Shown: in pieces, positions 24,979 to 36,119 of the stretch | Layout of the letters: every line of letters begins with the position of its first letter | How positions within the stretch are numbered: position 1 is the stretch's first letter | Notes under the pieces: model-generated | What the model was told of the DNA's origin: nothing | Databases searched by the model: none | What the model saw: the letters and a program-made list of their open reading frames with translations, nothing else | Position numbers and translations under genes: made by a program | Assembly (NCBI GenBank): GCA_009668205.1 | Contig: WJYM01000008.1 | Span: 124,001-188,000, forward strand | Source: Enterobacteriaceae bacterium RIT691 | GTDB taxonomy: Bacteria > Pseudomonadota > Gammaproteobacteria > Enterobacterales > Enterobacteriaceae | Length of the DNA: 64,000 bases | Direction of reading: 5' to 3'

Positions 24979-26832
24979 TTATTTTTCTGCCGCCGGGAAC
25001 AGCAACGCGTCGCGTAAGAGGTGGTCGTTGCCACGGCGACGGGTAAAACCAATACGGTCAAAATACTCGAGGATTTGAATCGCCAGCTTGCGACCGACGT
25101 TCAGGCTATCGCGGAAATCCGCCGCACAGGTGGATCCCCGTTCCAGATCGAGCTGACGGATCAATTCAGCAAACTGCACAATGCGATCGTTGCGGTAGTA
25201 ACGATCTTTCACGATCGCCGTAATCATCCCTTGCTGGGCCGCTTGTCTTAACGTCAGGCGCATCGCCTGTTCGTCACAGCCGGTTTCAGTCGCCAGATCC
25301 CGCACCCACCAGGCCTCATCGCCAAACAGCGGCTGGACTTTATGCCAGATGGCAGACTGCTCATCGGTAAAACCTGCTTTGTGCTCGGGCAGATGTAGCC
25401 AGCCGTGATGACTTTCGATAATCCCACTGCTGCGCATCTGTTCCAGTAACATCAGCACCAATGCTTCATCTTCCATCGGTAAAGCGATACGGCGCAGGCG
25501 TTCACGTCCGGGACCCGGCTCATCACGATGCTGTTCGTGGTACAGCGCCAGCGCAGCCATCAGCTTTTCCTGCCAGCCGCTGGCCAGTTCAGCGCTCAGC
25601 AGAGAATCTCCGGCAGCCAGCAAGCCAGCCTGTTGCTGCATTAACGCTTCCAGACCCTTCTCATTACGCTGACGCGCCCAGCCAAACTCACTTTTACGCA
25701 CCGCGTCGCGCTGAAGATGGAGAGCGAACGCTTCCGCATCCGTTTTCGCTTCAGCCAGTTTTGCCAGCCATTGCAGGTAGGCCGCCTTACGTTTGCCACG
25801 ACGAGGCGGGTTTAGCGTCACCACGCGTGCGCCCGCCAGCGTGCTACGCGCAGAGATATCACGTAACACCAGCCGGTCGTTATCCGCAAGCCACAGCGGT
25901 TTATCCAATACCAGCTCAGCCAGATTATTTTCCAGCAGCGAAACGCGCCCGGTGATATGGCTCGCCGCATGGTGAATATGCAACGGTTGCCATTGGCTCA
26001 GGGGCTCGTGGCAATGAAGCTCCACGATAACGCGCTGCGCTGGCTCTGGCGGTTGGTGCGCCAGCAACCAGTCGCCGCGGGTCAGCGCCTCTTTTTGTGC
26101 ATCACCCGTGATATTCAGCGCTATGCGCTGCCCGGCTCGCGCCTGTTCCACCGTCTGGTTTTGCGCATGCAGGCCACGCACGCGCATCGGTTTATTGACG
26201 CCCGTCAGCCATAGCGTGTCACCCACGCTCACTTCGCCTGTCAGTGCGGTGCCCGTCACGACCAGCCCGGCACCTTTCACCGTGAAAGCCCTGTCGATTG
26301 CCAGACGGAAACGCTGACCTTGCGAATGCTGGCGTTCCGACAGCGCCAGAAGATGGTCACGCAAAGCGTCAATTCCCCGCATTGACGTCGCGGCGGTTTC
26401 AAACAGTGCCACATCGTCAAATGCGTACTCACGCAAAACGTCGATAACCTGCCGACGAACGTCAGCGACGCGCTCCGCGTCAACACGATCGGTTTTGGTC
26501 AGCGCCACCGTCAGCGTCGGTTTACCGGTGAGCTGCAGAATGGCTAAATGCTCACGCGTTTGCGCCATCACACCGTCGTCACAGGCCACCACCAGCAGTG
26601 CATGATCGATACCGCCGACCCCTGCCAGCATATTGGCGAGGAATTTTTCATGACCCGGGACATCAATAAAGCCTGGAACCCGGCCGTCCGGTTGCGGCCA
26701 GTAGGCATAGCCCAGATCGATGGTCATACCGCGTGCTTTTTCTTCCGGCAGACGCGAAGCGTTAACCCCGGTGATGGCCTGCAACAAGGTGGTTTTGCCG
26801 TGGTCAACGTGCCCGGCGGTGGCGATAATCAT
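24979..26832 (-). CDS. selB: Selenocysteine-specific elongation factor SelB
   Basis: The 617-residue protein (E. coli 614) begins with the GTPase G1 loop GHVDHGKT and has the G3 DVPGHEK and G4 TKTD motifs. Domains II and III follow. The C-terminal winged helices bind the SECIS hairpin of selenoprotein mRNAs and end in [20 protein letters not shown]. SelB delivers Sec-tRNA(Sec) to UGA codons, as needed for formate dehydrogenases. Its ATG overlaps the selA stop (ATGA), so the two are translationally coupled. Confidence 0.97.
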   Translation of the reverse strand: MIIATAGHVDHGKTTLLQAITGVNASRLPEEKARGMTIDLGYAYWPQPDGRVPGFIDVPGHEKFLANMLAGVGGIDHALLVVACDDGVMAQTREHLAILQLTGKPTLTVALTKTDRVDAERVADVRRQVIDVLREYAFDDVALFETAATSMRGIDALRDHLLALSERQHSQGQRFRLAIDRAFTVKGAGLVVTGTALTGEVSVGDTLWLTGVNKPMRVRGLHAQNQTVEQARAGQRIALNITGDAQKEALTRGDWLLAHQPPEPAQRVIVELHCHEPLSQWQPLHIHHAASHITGRVSLLENNLAELVLDKPLWLADNDRLVLRDISARSTLAGARVVTLNPPRRGKRKAAYLQWLAKLAEAKTDAEAFALHLQRDAVRKSEFGWARQRNEKGLEALMQQQAGLLAAGDSLLSAELASGWQEKLMAALALYHEQHRDEPGPGRERLRRIALPMEDEALVLMLLEQMRSSGIIESHHGWLHLPEHKAGFTDEQSAIWHKVQPLFGDEAWWVRDLATETGCDEQAMRLTLRQAAQQGMITAIVKDRYYRNDRIVQFAELIRQLDLERGSTCAADFRDSLNVGRKLAIQILEYFDRIGFTRRRGNDHLLRDALLFPAAEK

Positions 26833-28217
26833 TTCAGCAGACTCTCCAGAAAGCGGGATTCATCCTCAAGGCAGCGTAAATCGAGCCACAGACGCCCGTC
26901 ATAAATACGCCCAAGCACTGGCGCATCCGCACCGCGCCAGCGCTCTGCCAGCGCTTCAAGCTGGCTGCCGCGACCGTCATTCGGCGTGAACGTTACCGCC
27001 TGAGAAGGCAGGCGATCAACCGGCAGCGAACCACTTCCTATCTGCGACAAACAAGGCTCAAGGCGCACCGTGAAATCAGGATAATGCGCTTGCAGCGGCG
27101 CAAGTAAGCGCTCGCCCTGCTCACGAATCTCATCCTGTTGGCGCGTTAACAGGCGTAAGGTTGGCAACGCCTGCGGTAATTTTTCAGGATGCAGATAGAG
27201 GCGCAGCGTGGCCTCTAACGCGGCCAGCGTCATTTTGTCGGCCCGCAGCGCACGCTTGAGCGGATGCTGCTGCAACTTTGCTATCAGCGCTCGTTTGCCG
27301 ACAATAATGCCCGCCTGCGGGCCGCCCAACAGCTTATCGCCGGAGAAACTCACCAGGCTCACTCCGCTGGCAATCAGCGCCTGCGGCATCGGCTCTTTCG
27401 GCAGGCCGTACTGGCTCAAATCGATAAGCGATCCGCTGCCCAAATCGGCCACTACCGGAATACCGTGCTGCTGCCCCATCGCCGCCAGTTCGGCTTCATC
27501 CACCGAGGTGGTGAACCCTTCAATGCTGTAGTTGCTGGTATGAACCTTCATCAGCAGCCCGGTATTTTCGTTAATGGCATTCACGTAATCGCGGGGGTGA
27601 GTGCGGTTAGTGGTGCCCACTTCGTGCAGTTCACAACCGGCCTGGCGCATCACATCGGGAATACGAAACGCGCCGCCAATCTCCACCAGCTCGCCGCGAG
27701 ACACCACCACTTCTTTACCGTTCGCCGTTGCCGCCAGCATCAGCAATACAGCTGCGGCATTGTTATTCACAATGCAGGCATCCTCCGCGCCGGTGAGGCG
27801 GCACAGCAGCTCAGCCAGTGCGCTATCGCGATGCCCGCGTCCGGCGCCGTCCAGCGAATACTCCAGCGTAACCGGCGCGCGCATCACCTGAGCGACCGCC
27901 TCAACCGCCGCTTCAGCCTGAAGCGCACGTCCAAGATTGGTATGCAGGACGGTGCCTGTCAGATTAATCACCGGACGCAACGCGCTGTGCGTGTCGGCAG
28001 ATAAGCGGCCGGTGACCGCATGCGCCCAGTCCTGACTCCATGCGGGCAGTACGCCGTGTTCACGGATAGCCTGACGGGCTTCCTCCTGCAGTTGGCGCAG
28101 CAGATTTACGAGTTGGCTGTGGCCGAATTGTTCAATAAGCGACGTGAACGCCGGGTCGCGCAGCAGACGGTCGGTCGCGGGAATTTGACTGAACAGCGAA
28201 GGGTTTTCGGTGGTCAT
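26829..28217 (-). CDS. selA: L-seryl-tRNA(Sec) selenium transferase SelA
   Basis: The 462-residue PLP enzyme has its Schiff-base lysine at Lys295 in [14 protein letters not shown], the same position as in E. coli SelA (463 aa). It converts seryl-tRNA(Sec) to selenocysteyl-tRNA(Sec) using selenophosphate, acting as a large ring-shaped oligomer in the cytoplasm. It is the first gene of the selAB unit. The gap to the upstream yibF contains a short GC-rich hairpin (about 28236-28256). Confidence 0.97.
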   Translation of the reverse strand: MTTENPSLFSQIPATDRLLRDPAFTSLIEQFGHSQLVNLLRQLQEEARQAIREHGVLPAWSQDWAHAVTGRLSADTHSALRPVINLTGTVLHTNLGRALQAEAAVEAVAQVMRAPVTLEYSLDGAGRGHRDSALAELLCRLTGAEDACIVNNNAAAVLLMLAATANGKEVVVSRGELVEIGGAFRIPDVMRQAGCELHEVGTTNRTHPRDYVNAINENTGLLMKVHTSNYSIEGFTTSVDEAELAAMGQQHGIPVVADLGSGSLIDLSQYGLPKEPMPQALIASGVSLVSFSGDKLLGGPQAGIIVGKRALIAKLQQHPLKRALRADKMTLAALEATLRLYLHPEKLPQALPTLRLLTRQQDEIREQGERLLAPLQAHYPDFTVRLEPCLSQIGSGSLPVDRLPSQAVTFTPNDGRGSQLEALAERWRGADAPVLGRIYDGRLWLDLRCLEDESRFLESLLK

Positions 28218-28310
28218 GACTAAGCCTGTGGTTTGCCCCCTCCCGACGGGAGAGGGGTCTTTATGTGCAGGAAGTGTACTGCGATTTTTAGCAGAGCGTT
28301 ATTGATCGCG

Positions 28311-28919
28311 TCAGGCTTTTGGTGGTTCAGTGCGAGCAAAACTGTCGCGCTGGAATAACGCTTCCACCAGCTTCACCAGATGCGGACGCGTTGCACACCA
28401 ACCCGGCGAGAGGTGACGGAAATTGAGATACCCCACGGCACAGGCTGTCGCGATGGTTGCCAGCGTCAGTTCATCGGCCCTGAGCGTGCCATCCGCGGCA
28501 AAACCTTCCAGCGCATCCAGACCGCGGCTCATTTTCTCGCGCTGACGCACCAGTTCTTCGGGAGATTGCTGCGCGGCCGGGCGGGCAAGTTCACGCACCG
28601 AAACCAGACCCGCATCCATGATCCCATCGGCGAGCGACTCCAGCTGGCGCATTTTCAACGCCGCCCTCGGGTCCTGCGGCACGATGGCAGGCGCGATATC
28701 CAGCAGTTCAATGTATTGGGTAATAATGGGGGAGTCGTACCAGCATTCACCGCTGTCGGTCAGCAGCGCGGGCACTTTTCCCAGCGGGTTATATTTCGCG
28801 ACGCCATTGACGGCGTTGTAGGGCATCTCGTTAATGAACTCAAAAGGGATCCCCTTTTCCAGCAGGATCACCGAGATTTTACGCACAAAGGGGCTGGTAT
28901 AGCTGCCGATCAGTTTCAT
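28311..28919 (-). CDS. yibF: Glutathione S-transferase-like protein YibF
   Basis: Using the ATG at 28919, preceded by AAGGAGA, the product is 202 residues, exactly as in E. coli YibF. The N-terminal thioredoxin-like domain has [18 protein letters not shown], with Ser rather than Cys at the active-site position, and the PLGKVPAL cis-proline loop and DSPII motif that bind glutathione. An all-helical C-terminal domain follows. The natural substrate is unknown. The upstream in-frame extension to 28970 has no start signal. Confidence 0.95.
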   Translation of the reverse strand: MKLIGSYTSPFVRKISVILLEKGIPFEFINEMPYNAVNGVAKYNPLGKVPALLTDSGECWYDSPIITQYIELLDIAPAIVPQDPRAALKMRQLESLADGIMDAGLVSVRELARPAAQQSPEELVRQREKMSRGLDALEGFAADGTLRADELTLATIATACAVGYLNFRHLSPGWCATRPHLVKLVEALFQRDSFARTEPPKA

Positions 28920-29006
28920 CACACTCTCCTTTTCGCCAACAAAGGAATGAGTATGATCTACAACGGGCAAAAGCGCAGCCCCTCTTGCCCGTTTGTAGAC
29001 TGTAAC

Positions 29007-30143
29007 TTAATGATCCAGGTAGAGATAATGCATCCAGCTTGTCATGCGCAGCAGCACTTTACGCATCACTGACACATGGGAGAAGTGGTCGGAATAGACG
29101 GCCACCTGCGCATAAATGCCGTCAGGCAGAGCGTCAACATCGGCATTCGGATCCAGCTCAATGGTGGCAATCACGCCATCCGTCCCCGGCACCACCGATA
29201 ATGACTGTAAGGCGCCCTGAGCCTGATAAGACCCACCGGGTACGACTGGCAGAATGCTGGTTAATTTCCCACCGAAAACCTGGCCCGGCAGAGCGTTAAA
29301 CACCACTTCGGCTTCATCCCCTGGTTTCAGACGCAGTAACGAGTTCTGACGGAATTGCGCCACTATCTGCCGTTTCTGTTCTGGGATGAAGACCATGACC
29401 GGACGCAGCGGCAGCGCGGCGGCATAGGTCCCTGGGCGAATCAATACCTGAGTGACATAGCCATTGCTGGGCGCACGGATAACGGTCTGATCCAGGTTGT
29501 ACTTCGCTTCCGTGAGCTGCGCACGCAGTGAGGCAACCTGAGACTGCTCGCCGTTCGACATGCTGTCCAGTTGGCTCTGAATCTGGGTTTGTTCAGCTAT
29601 TGACCCTTTTACCAACGCATCCTGAGCCAGATAATTTTGCCGGGCGTTGTCGATATCACTCGCAGAGAATGGATTGACCTTCGCCTTGCTGCCTTGCAAA
29701 TAGCGCTGATAATCTTTGGACAGACGGTCACGCTCTGCTGAAACACGCGTCGTGTTGGCCTGCGCTTCGGAAAGCTGGGCTTTTAACACTTCAATATTGT
29801 GTGTGGCGGTGACGAGGTCAGCTTGTAATCGATCCACCCGCGCCTGATAACGCGTCGGGTCGAGTTTAAAGAGCACTTCACCTTTTTTAATCAGCTGATT
29901 ATTTTTATCCGTTACCTCGCTAACGATTCCGGTCACCTGCGGGGTAATCGGAATCGAAATCACCGCTTTCTGGGCCGTAAAGGTATACGGATGGTTATAG
30001 TTCATCAGTAATATCAGGCCGGCAACGATAAATACACCACCTAACGTCGCCGTCGCCAGCGTCCATTGGTTTACCGGGATGCGGAAAATCTTAAATATCG
30101 CCCACGCAAAGGCCACATAAGTTAATATGATCAACAGATCCAT
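29007..30143 (-). CDS. yibH: HlyD-family inner-membrane protein YibH
   Basis: The 378-residue protein has the same length as E. coli YibH (and its paralogue YiaV). One N-terminal hydrophobic region (about residues 1-45) anchors a periplasmic membrane-fusion domain. Its lipoyl halves are [24 protein letters not shown] and [18 protein letters not shown], with a long helical hairpin between them. It probably works with the DUF3302 protein encoded 2 bp upstream as a two-part membrane system whose transported substrate is not established. Confidence 0.94.
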   Translation of the reverse strand: MDLLIILTYVAFAWAIFKIFRIPVNQWTLATATLGGVFIVAGLILLMNYNHPYTFTAQKAVISIPITPQVTGIVSEVTDKNNQLIKKGEVLFKLDPTRYQARVDRLQADLVTATHNIEVLKAQLSEAQANTTRVSAERDRLSKDYQRYLQGSKAKVNPFSASDIDNARQNYLAQDALVKGSIAEQTQIQSQLDSMSNGEQSQVASLRAQLTEAKYNLDQTVIRAPSNGYVTQVLIRPGTYAAALPLRPVMVFIPEQKRQIVAQFRQNSLLRLKPGDEAEVVFNALPGQVFGGKLTSILPVVPGGSYQAQGALQSLSVVPGTDGVIATIELDPNADVDALPDGIYAQVAVYSDHFSHVSVMRKVLLRMTSWMHYLYLDH

Positions 30144-30145
30144 GA

Positions 30146-30514
30146 TTATTGCTCCGACGTATTCTTCTGGGCGGACGTTTGCACGGCTGCCAGCTTTTGT
30201 TCCAGCTCCGCAACACGCTTAGACAGTGCGTCAAGGTCGGGTTTGGTGTCAGGCGTTGGTTCTGACTGTGGCATATGGTTTTGCATCCCCCAGCCACGTT
30301 CTGGCTGATACAACGTGGCCCAAATCCACAGGAATGGCCAAATAGCATGGAGCGTAAACAGGCTTATCCACCCCGCTGTGTGGATGGCATCTGCATGGGG
30401 ATGGTTACGCTTTTTGGCCATATTATAGGGAATATCGTGAATGGCGATAATGCCGTAAAACAGGACCAGAAAAACAAAGATCAATACACCCAGCGCAAAG
30501 TAGTTAAGAAACAT
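30146..30514 (-). CDS. yibI: DUF3302 inner-membrane protein YibI
   Basis: The 122-residue protein (E. coli YibI 120) has two hydrophobic segments ([21 protein letters not shown] and [22 protein letters not shown]). A C-terminal region follows with a short coiled coil ([19 protein letters not shown]). It always pairs with yibH and lies 2 bp upstream of it. Function is unknown; a role as the membrane partner of the HlyD-type protein is inferred from the pairing. Confidence 0.93.
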   Translation of the reverse strand: MFLNYFALGVLIFVFLVLFYGIIAIHDIPYNMAKKRNHPHADAIHTAGWISLFTLHAIWPFLWIWATLYQPERGWGMQNHMPQSEPTPDTKPDLDALSKRVAELEQKLAAVQTSAQKNTSEQ

Positions 30515-31173
30515 ACTTTCCTCACTTAATACAACAGTAAAAGCTTTAAATAATTAAAACAATAAGCAGGCAAATTAATTCACAACGAACCAGATAGCCC
30601 TTACGAATATTTTTGAGCCGGGAGTATTATTTTTTAAGCATTATTTATGCAAGTGAATAAAAGTGACAAAACATATCCTGAATAATAATAGACTTATCTT
30701 TACACTTTTGAGCTTACGCCAGCTTTGACTTTTTCGCCATGGGGCCAGAAAAAAATCCATTCAGATGACCGGGTGATGTTGTCGAGAGCAACAAGAGCAG
30801 GATGGGCAGAGTTTGCTCTACATCACATCTGCCTGGATCGACGTGAAAATATTTTGTTAACTTCATCACACTCCTCACACAAAGCACCCGGGCACAAATG
30901 AGATCCAAATCACAAAATAAGGGTGCTTTTGCGCGTTTTTCACCCTGCGTATTTTTTTTGTCCAACTATTTTGTGATGATGATCACTTCATTAATCACCT
31001 CACCCCCTATATTTACGTGACGCGAATCACATTAAATGGCGTCGTCTGGACAGTTGAACGATTCAGTGCCAGATTTCACAGCATCAGAACAGGGTTCGGC
31101 TACTTCTGCCGCCGCACGTTAACTATAAGCCTCGGGCCGCAAGCCTCAGCGTAAACAGAAGAAGGGGTGTTTT
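30515..31173 (+). promoter_or_regulatory. Long mtlA control region with four CRP-like sites
   Basis: This 659-bp gap lies between yibI (leftward) and mtlA (rightward). Matches to TGTGA-N6-TCACA occur at 30855-30870 (8/10), 30899-30914 (9/10), 30972-30987 (9/10) and 31016-31031 (9/10). Start-to-start spacings are 44, 73 and 44 bp, near whole helical turns. Multiple CRP sites with MtlR repression are known upstream of E. coli mtlA. The left half (30515-30850) is AT-rich and would hold the yibI promoter; no convincing gene was found there. Confidence 0.8.
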
Positions 31174-33093
31174 ATGTCATCCGATTTCAAGATCAAAGTA
31201 CAAAGCTTTGGTCGATTCCTCAGCAATATGGTGATGCCAAATATCGGCGCGTTTATCGCGTGGGGTATCATCACCGCGTTATTTATTCCAACAGGATGGT
31301 TACCAAACGAAACGCTGGCGAAACTGGTCGGCCCGATGATCACCTATCTGCTGCCACTGCTCATCGGTTATACCGGTGGTCGTCTGGTCGGCGGTGACCG
31401 CGGTGGTGTGGTCGGTGCGATTACCACGATGGGTGTTATCGTGGGTGCGGATATGCCGATGTTCCTCGGCGCAATGATTGCCGGTCCTCTGGGCGGTTGG
31501 GCAATTAAGAAATTCGACGTTTGGGTAGACGGTAAGATCAAATCCGGTTTCGAAATGCTGGTGAATAACTTCTCCGCTGGCATCATCGGGATGATCCTCG
31601 CCATCCTCGCATTCCTCGGCATTGGTCCTGCGGTTGAAGTGCTGTCTAAACTGCTGGCCGCGGGCGTTAACTTCATGGTTGCGCACGACATGCTGCCACT
31701 GGCGTCTATCTTTGTTGAGCCAGCGAAAATCCTGTTCCTCAACAACGCCATTAACCACGGTATCTTCTCACCGCTGGGTATTCAGCAGTCTCACGACCTC
31801 GGCAAGTCCATCTTCTTCCTGATTGAAGCCAACCCGGGTCCGGGTATGGGCGTCCTGCTGGCGTACATGTTCTTTGGTCGCGGCAGCGCTAAACAGTCTG
31901 CTGGCGGCGCGGCTATCATCCACTTCCTGGGCGGTATCCACGAAATTTACTTCCCGTACGTACTGATGAACCCACGTCTGATCCTGGCCGTTATCCTCGG
32001 CGGTATGACGGGCGTCTTCACCCTGACCATGCTGAACGGCGGCCTGGTGTCTCCGGCTTCCCCAGGTTCTATCCTGGCCGTGCTGGCGATGACCCCGAAA
32101 GGCGCGTACTTCGCTAACATCGCGGCAATCTGTGCGGCAATGGCAGTCTCCTTCGCCGTCTCGGCTGTCCTGCTGAAAACCAGCAAAGTGAAAGAAGAAG
32201 ATGACATCGAAGCGGCGACCCGTCGTATGCAGGACATGAAAGCAGAATCCAAAGGTGCAGCGAACCCGCTGACCGCGGGTGATGTGACTAACGACCTGAG
32301 CCACGTGCGTAAAATCATCGTTGCCTGTGACGCCGGTATGGGTTCCAGCGCAATGGGTGCAGGTGTGCTGCGTAAGAAAGTGCAGGACGCGGGTCTGACT
32401 CAGATTTCCGTGACCAACACCGCGATCAACAACCTGCCGCCGGATGTGGACCTGGTGATTACTCACCGCGACCTGACCGAGCGTGCAATGCGTCAGGTAC
32501 CGCAGGCACAGCATATTTCACTGACTAACTTCCTCGACAGTGGTCTGTACACCAGCCTGACAGAACGTCTGGTTGCGGCACAGCGTCATGAAGATAACGA
32601 AGTCAAAGTACGTGAAACCTTGCAAGGCAGCTTTGAGCAGGACGACAGCCATCTGTTCAAGCTCGGCGCGGAAAACATCTTCCTCGGCTGCAAAGCGTTC
32701 AGCAAAGAAGAAGCCATCCGTTTTGCCGGTGAGCAGCTGGTGAAAGGCGGCTACGTTGAGCCGGAATATGTTGCAGCGATGCTGGAACGTGAAAAACTGA
32801 CCCCGACTTATCTGGGTGAGTCCATCGCGGTACCGCACGGCACCATCGAAGCGAAAGACCGCGTGCTGAAAACCGGCGTGGTATTCTGCCAGTACCCTGA
32901 TGGCGTGCGCTTCGGCGAAGAGCCTGATGACATCGCCCGTCTGGTGATTGGTATCGCAGCACGCAATAACGAGCACATTCATGTGATTACCAGCCTGACC
33001 AACGCGCTGGACGATGAATCCGTTATCGAGCGTCTGGCGACCACCCACAGCGTGGCTGAAGTGCTGGCCCTGATTTCGGGTAACAAGCAATAA
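31174..33093 (+). CDS. mtlA: Mannitol-specific PTS enzyme IICBA
   Basis: The 639-residue protein (E. coli 637) has the three PTS domains in order. The membrane IIC channel covers about residues 1-340 and includes GGIHEIYFPY. IIB has its phosphocysteine at Cys385 in ACDAGMGSSAMG. IIA has its phosphohistidine at His555 in VPHGT. It imports D-mannitol and releases it as mannitol-1-phosphate in the cytoplasm. Codon use is strongly biased to preferred codons, fitting high expression. It is the first gene of mtlADR, under the CRP-site array upstream. Confidence 0.98.
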   Translation: MSSDFKIKVQSFGRFLSNMVMPNIGAFIAWGIITALFIPTGWLPNETLAKLVGPMITYLLPLLIGYTGGRLVGGDRGGVVGAITTMGVIVGADMPMFLGAMIAGPLGGWAIKKFDVWVDGKIKSGFEMLVNNFSAGIIGMILAILAFLGIGPAVEVLSKLLAAGVNFMVAHDMLPLASIFVEPAKILFLNNAINHGIFSPLGIQQSHDLGKSIFFLIEANPGPGMGVLLAYMFFGRGSAKQSAGGAAIIHFLGGIHEIYFPYVLMNPRLILAVILGGMTGVFTLTMLNGGLVSPASPGSILAVLAMTPKGAYFANIAAICAAMAVSFAVSAVLLKTSKVKEEDDIEAATRRMQDMKAESKGAANPLTAGDVTNDLSHVRKIIVACDAGMGSSAMGAGVLRKKVQDAGLTQISVTNTAINNLPPDVDLVITHRDLTERAMRQVPQAQHISLTNFLDSGLYTSLTERLVAAQRHEDNEVKVRETLQGSFEQDDSHLFKLGAENIFLGCKAFSKEEAIRFAGEQLVKGGYVEPEYVAAMLEREKLTPTYLGESIAVPHGTIEAKDRVLKTGVVFCQYPDGVRFGEEPDDIARLVIGIAARNNEHIHVITSLTNALDDESVIERLATTHSVAEVLALISGNKQ

Positions 33094-33101
33094 CGGACGC
33101 A

Positions 33102-33228
33102 TATCCCCTAAATAATTCGAGTTGCAGAAAGGCGGCTCCGCAGAGAATCCCCAGGAGCTTACTTGAGTAAGTGACTGGGGTGAGCGAGGACAGCCAACGC
33201 ATCTGCTGCTCGAAGTATGACGGGGATA
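33102..33228. repeat. Full-length ERIC element (127 bp) between mtlA and mtlD
   Basis: The element runs from TATCCCC to GGGGATA and contains the ERIC core halves AATCCCCAGGAGCTTAC and AAGTGACTGGGGTGAGCG around a central dyad. At 127 bp it has the standard full ERIC length. It is inside the mtlADR transcript, where the folded RNA could affect mRNA processing. Immediately after it (33230-33300) are further short inverted repeats of the CTCTCCC/GGGAGAG and GGGTGAGG/CCCTCACCC kind. Confidence 0.93.
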
Positions 33229-33322
33229 CTCTCTCCCGAAAGGGAGAGGGTTCGGGTGAGGGACTTTGGATCTGCCCTCACCCGAGCCCTCTCGGGTAAA
33301 AACATTGATGAAGGTTAATACT

Positions 33323-34471
33323 ATGAAAGCATTACATTTTGGCGCAGGTAATATCGGACGTGGCTTTATCGGCAAACTGTTGGCTGACGCCGGGATCACT
33401 CTGACGTTCGCCGATGTGAATCAGGTGGTTCTCGATGCCCTGAATGCCCGTCATAGCTATCAGGTGCACGTGGTTGGCGAGAATGAGCAGGTGGAAACCG
33501 TTTCTGGCGTGAACGCCGTCAGCAGCATCGGTGATGAGGTGGTTGGCCTGATTGCTGAGGTTGATCTGGTCACGACGGCTGTCGGTCCGGTTGTGCTTGA
33601 GCGTATCGCGCCTGCCATTGCTAAAGGTCTGGCTCAACGTAAAGCCGCTGGCAATAACACGCCGTTGAATATCATCGCCTGTGAAAACATGGTTCGCGGT
33701 ACCACGCAGCTGAAAGGTCACGTAGAAGCCGCTCTGGCAGATGAAGATAAAGCCTGGGTTGCAGAGCACGTAGGCTTTGTCGATTCTGCCGTTGATCGTA
33801 TCGTGCCACCGTCAGAATCGGCCACCAACGACCCGCTGGAAGTGACCGTAGAAACCTTCAGCGAGTGGATTGTCGATAAGACACAATTCAAGGGTGCACT
33901 GCCGACGATTCCTGGAATGGAATTAACTGATAACCTGATGGCATTTGTGGAACGCAAGCTCTTCACGCTGAACACGGGTCATGCTATAACCGCCTACCTC
34001 GGTAAGCTGGCAGGTCATCAGACCATTCGCGATGCGATCCTGGATGAAACCATCCGTGCCGTGGTGAAAGGCGCGATGGAAGAGAGCGGCGCGGTGCTGA
34101 TTAAACGTTACGGTTTTGATGCCGATAAACACGCTGCCTACATCCAGAAAATCCTCGGACGCTTTGAGAACCCGTATCTGAAAGATGACGTTGAGCGCGT
34201 TGGCCGTCAGCCACTGCGTAAGCTGAGTGCGGGCGACCGTCTGATTAAACCGCTGCTCGGCACCCTGGAATACGGTCTGCCACATGCCAATCTGGTGAAA
34301 GGCATTGCGGGTGCGATGCATTACCGTAGCGAGCAGGATCCGCAGGCGATTGAACTGGCGCAGCTGATTGCGGAGAATGGCCCTCAGGGCGCACTGGCGC
34401 AGGTATCCGGGCTGGATGCCAGCAGCGACGTGGTCGTGGAGGCAGTGAACGCATACAACGCGACCAAATGA
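33323..34471 (+). CDS. mtlD: Mannitol-1-phosphate 5-dehydrogenase
   Basis: Starting at the ATG at 33323 the protein is 382 residues, exactly as in E. coli MtlD. The N-terminal Rossmann fold has [12 protein letters not shown] and binds NAD+. The catalytic segment has [16 protein letters not shown], with the conserved Lys/Asn/His of polyol-specific long-chain dehydrogenases. It oxidises mannitol-1-phosphate to fructose-6-phosphate. The open frame continues upstream to 33266 into repeat DNA and is not part of the gene. It overlaps mtlR by 4 bp. Confidence 0.98.
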   Translation: MKALHFGAGNIGRGFIGKLLADAGITLTFADVNQVVLDALNARHSYQVHVVGENEQVETVSGVNAVSSIGDEVVGLIAEVDLVTTAVGPVVLERIAPAIAKGLAQRKAAGNNTPLNIIACENMVRGTTQLKGHVEAALADEDKAWVAEHVGFVDSAVDRIVPPSESATNDPLEVTVETFSEWIVDKTQFKGALPTIPGMELTDNLMAFVERKLFTLNTGHAITAYLGKLAGHQTIRDAILDETIRAVVKGAMEESGAVLIKRYGFDADKHAAYIQKILGRFENPYLKDDVERVGRQPLRKLSAGDRLIKPLLGTLEYGLPHANLVKGIAGAMHYRSEQDPQAIELAQLIAENGPQGALAQVSGLDASSDVVVEAVNAYNATK

Positions 34472-35061
34472 CGCAAGACCCGGTGCTGCTCATCGAGCAG
34501 CACCTCAACAAAAGATTGTCAGATATGCAGGCAATAATGGAAAAAACACAGGCCTTTGAAAACCGTGTGCTTGAGCGTCTGAATGCTGGCAAAACCGTAC
34601 GAAGCTTCTTGATTGCCGCGGTGGAACTGCTGACTGAAGCGGTCAATATGCTGGTGCTTCAGGTGTTCCGCAAAGACGATTACGCGGTGAAGTACGCCGT
34701 AGAGCCCCTGCTGGACGGCGAAGGGCCATTAGGCGATCTGTCGGTGCGTCTGAAGCTCATCTATGGTCTTGGCGTGATCAGCCGTGTCGAATACGAAGAT
34801 GCAGAACTGCTGATGGCTCTGCGTGAAGAGCTGAATCATGACGGCAATGAATACGCCTTTACCGATGATGAAATCCTCGGTCCGTTTGGTGAGCTGCACT
34901 GCGTGACAGCGCTGCCGCCACAGCCTCTGTTCGACAATAGCGATGCCGAACTCTACGCCATGCAAAAGCAGCGCTATCAGCAGGTTGTGCGTTCCACGAT
35001 GGTACTTTCTCTTACAGAGCTGATTTCACGCATCAGCCTGAAAAAAGCCTTCCAGAAGTAA
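34468..35061 (+). CDS. mtlR: Mannitol operon repressor MtlR
   Basis: The 197-residue protein (E. coli 195) is a member of the MtlR/FumE family, an all-helical protein with no classical DNA-binding motif. The block [20 protein letters not shown] and the [16 protein letters not shown] segment are typical. It lowers expression of mtlADR in the absence of mannitol; direct DNA binding has not been clear for this family. The start overlaps the mtlD stop as ATGA. The N-terminal dozen residues differ from the E. coli protein. Confidence 0.95.
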   Translation: MTQDPVLLIEQHLNKRLSDMQAIMEKTQAFENRVLERLNAGKTVRSFLIAAVELLTEAVNMLVLQVFRKDDYAVKYAVEPLLDGEGPLGDLSVRLKLIYGLGVISRVEYEDAELLMALREELNHDGNEYAFTDDEILGPFGELHCVTALPPQPLFDNSDAELYAMQKQRYQQVVRSTMVLSLTELISRISLKKAFQK

Positions 35062-35066
35062 ACCGC

Positions 35067-35282
35067 CTACTGCTCTGTTTCCTGCTCGCATTCCGGTTTG
35101 TACAGCGCCCGATAATACTCAAGTCTTTCCAGGAACTGGCCTTCCTTCTCTTTCGGGATCTGTTCCGGCACACGGTTTGTCCGTGGTGATTTTTTCAGAT
35201 ATTCCACAAATGCCTGGCTGGAAGCCATGAAATCCACCGCTTTGTCGATGAGAAGCGGAACATTTTCGCCAATCTTAGCCAT
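35067..35282 (-). CDS. yibT: Small conserved protein YibT
   Basis: The 71-residue protein corresponds to E. coli YibT (69 aa) in position and sequence, with the conserved start [21 protein letters not shown]. It is soluble and probably helical; the function is unknown. A strong ribosome-binding site (GGAGGTGA) precedes the ATG. It converges on mtlR with 5 bp between the stops. Confidence 0.92.
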   Translation of the reverse strand: MAKIGENVPLLIDKAVDFMASSQAFVEYLKKSPRTNRVPEQIPKEKEGQFLERLEYYRALYKPECEQETEQ

Positions 35283-35554
35283 ACGTCACCTCCATTTGGA
35301 TAACCTCCCTTCAAGCCTGGTCAAACGGTCGTCTTACCGTTGGGGAAAACGTGCTTTTTTAGCGGCTTAAAAGCTCAAAATGAGAACTGTTCGTCATCTT
35401 TGAGATTATTTTTTATTTTCAATGCATTAGAAATAGAACATACGCATTAAAGCGCCTCAGAAAAAAGTAAATGGCGATAATTAACTATCAGGAACAGCCC
35501 TCAACGCGCATACTATGAGGCATTGAGACTCTTTTACACGTAAAAGCAGAGACT

Positions 35555-35917
35555 ATGAAAGAAGTAGAAAAGAACGAAATTAAACGCCTGAGCGACCGTC
35601 TGGACGCGATTCGTCACCTGCAGCCAACCCTCTCTCTGGTGGATGACGCAGAGAAGTATGCGGAGCTGGAAAAAGAGAAAGCGACGCTGGAAACAGAAAT
35701 CGCGCGCCTGCGCGAAGTGTATGGCCAGAAGCTGAGCAAAGAAGCACAGAAACTGGCTGACATGCCGTTCCGCCGCGCTATCACCAAAAAAGAGCAGGCC
35801 GATATGGGCAAGCTGAAGAAAAGCGTCCGTGGCCTGGTGGTTATCCATCCGATGACCGCGCTGGGTCGCGAGATGGAACTGAAAGAAATGACGGGTTTCG
35901 CGAAAACCGAATTCTGA
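35555..35917 (+). CDS. yibL: YibL family ribosome-associated protein
   Basis: The 120-residue basic protein has the length of E. coli YibL. The N-terminal 65 residues form a strongly charged coiled coil ([19 protein letters not shown] through [13 protein letters not shown]). A basic C-terminal part follows ([19 protein letters not shown]). YibL co-purifies with ribosomes in E. coli; its exact role is unknown. Leading sequence 35283-35554 (272 bp) is AT-rich promoter DNA shared with divergent yibT. Confidence 0.93.
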   Translation: MKEVEKNEIKRLSDRLDAIRHLQPTLSLVDDAEKYAELEKEKATLETEIARLREVYGQKLSKEAQKLADMPFRRAITKKEQADMGKLKKSVRGLVVIHPMTALGREMELKEMTGFAKTEF

Positions 35918-35940
35918 TCGCCTGACCTCTTCTCTTTTTA

Positions 35941-35965
35941 ATACCCTCTCGCCTGGAGAGGGTAT
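35941..35965 (+). terminator. Hairpin downstream of yibL
   Basis: A 10-bp perfect stem (ATACCCTCTC / GAGAGGGTAT) with a 5-base loop lies 23 bp after the yibL stop. The following bases (TCGCTTG) are not a good T-tract, so termination may be incomplete. Confidence 0.55.
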
Positions 35966-35973
35966 TCGCTTGA

Positions 35974-35988
35974 ATTGGCCCAACCAAT
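35974..35988 (+). promoter_or_regulatory. Candidate LldR operator
   Basis: A perfect palindrome with 5-bp arms, ATTGG-CCCAA-CCAAT, closely resembles the (A)ATTGGT-N3-ACCAAT(T) boxes of the PdhR/LldR branch of GntR regulators. It lies about 135 bp upstream of lldR, where an lld operator is expected. In E. coli, LldR binds sites upstream of lldP. Here lldP is absent yet the site persists. Confidence 0.6.
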
Positions 35989-36119
35989 CCCTCCCTCTTC
36001 TGTCTGTCCCCTCACAGTTCTGCGATCGCATCCTCTCCTTGCATTGCCTGATATCAACATATAGTTAACCATTCCATATCATCAATCTCACAAAGCAGCA
36101 TTGGCAGGACCACTTTTAC

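Noticed and set aside
30714-30965. 83-codon leftward frame in the mtlA control region
   Set aside because: It covers two CRP-like sites, has no ribosome-binding site and no recognisable domain; the region is regulatory.
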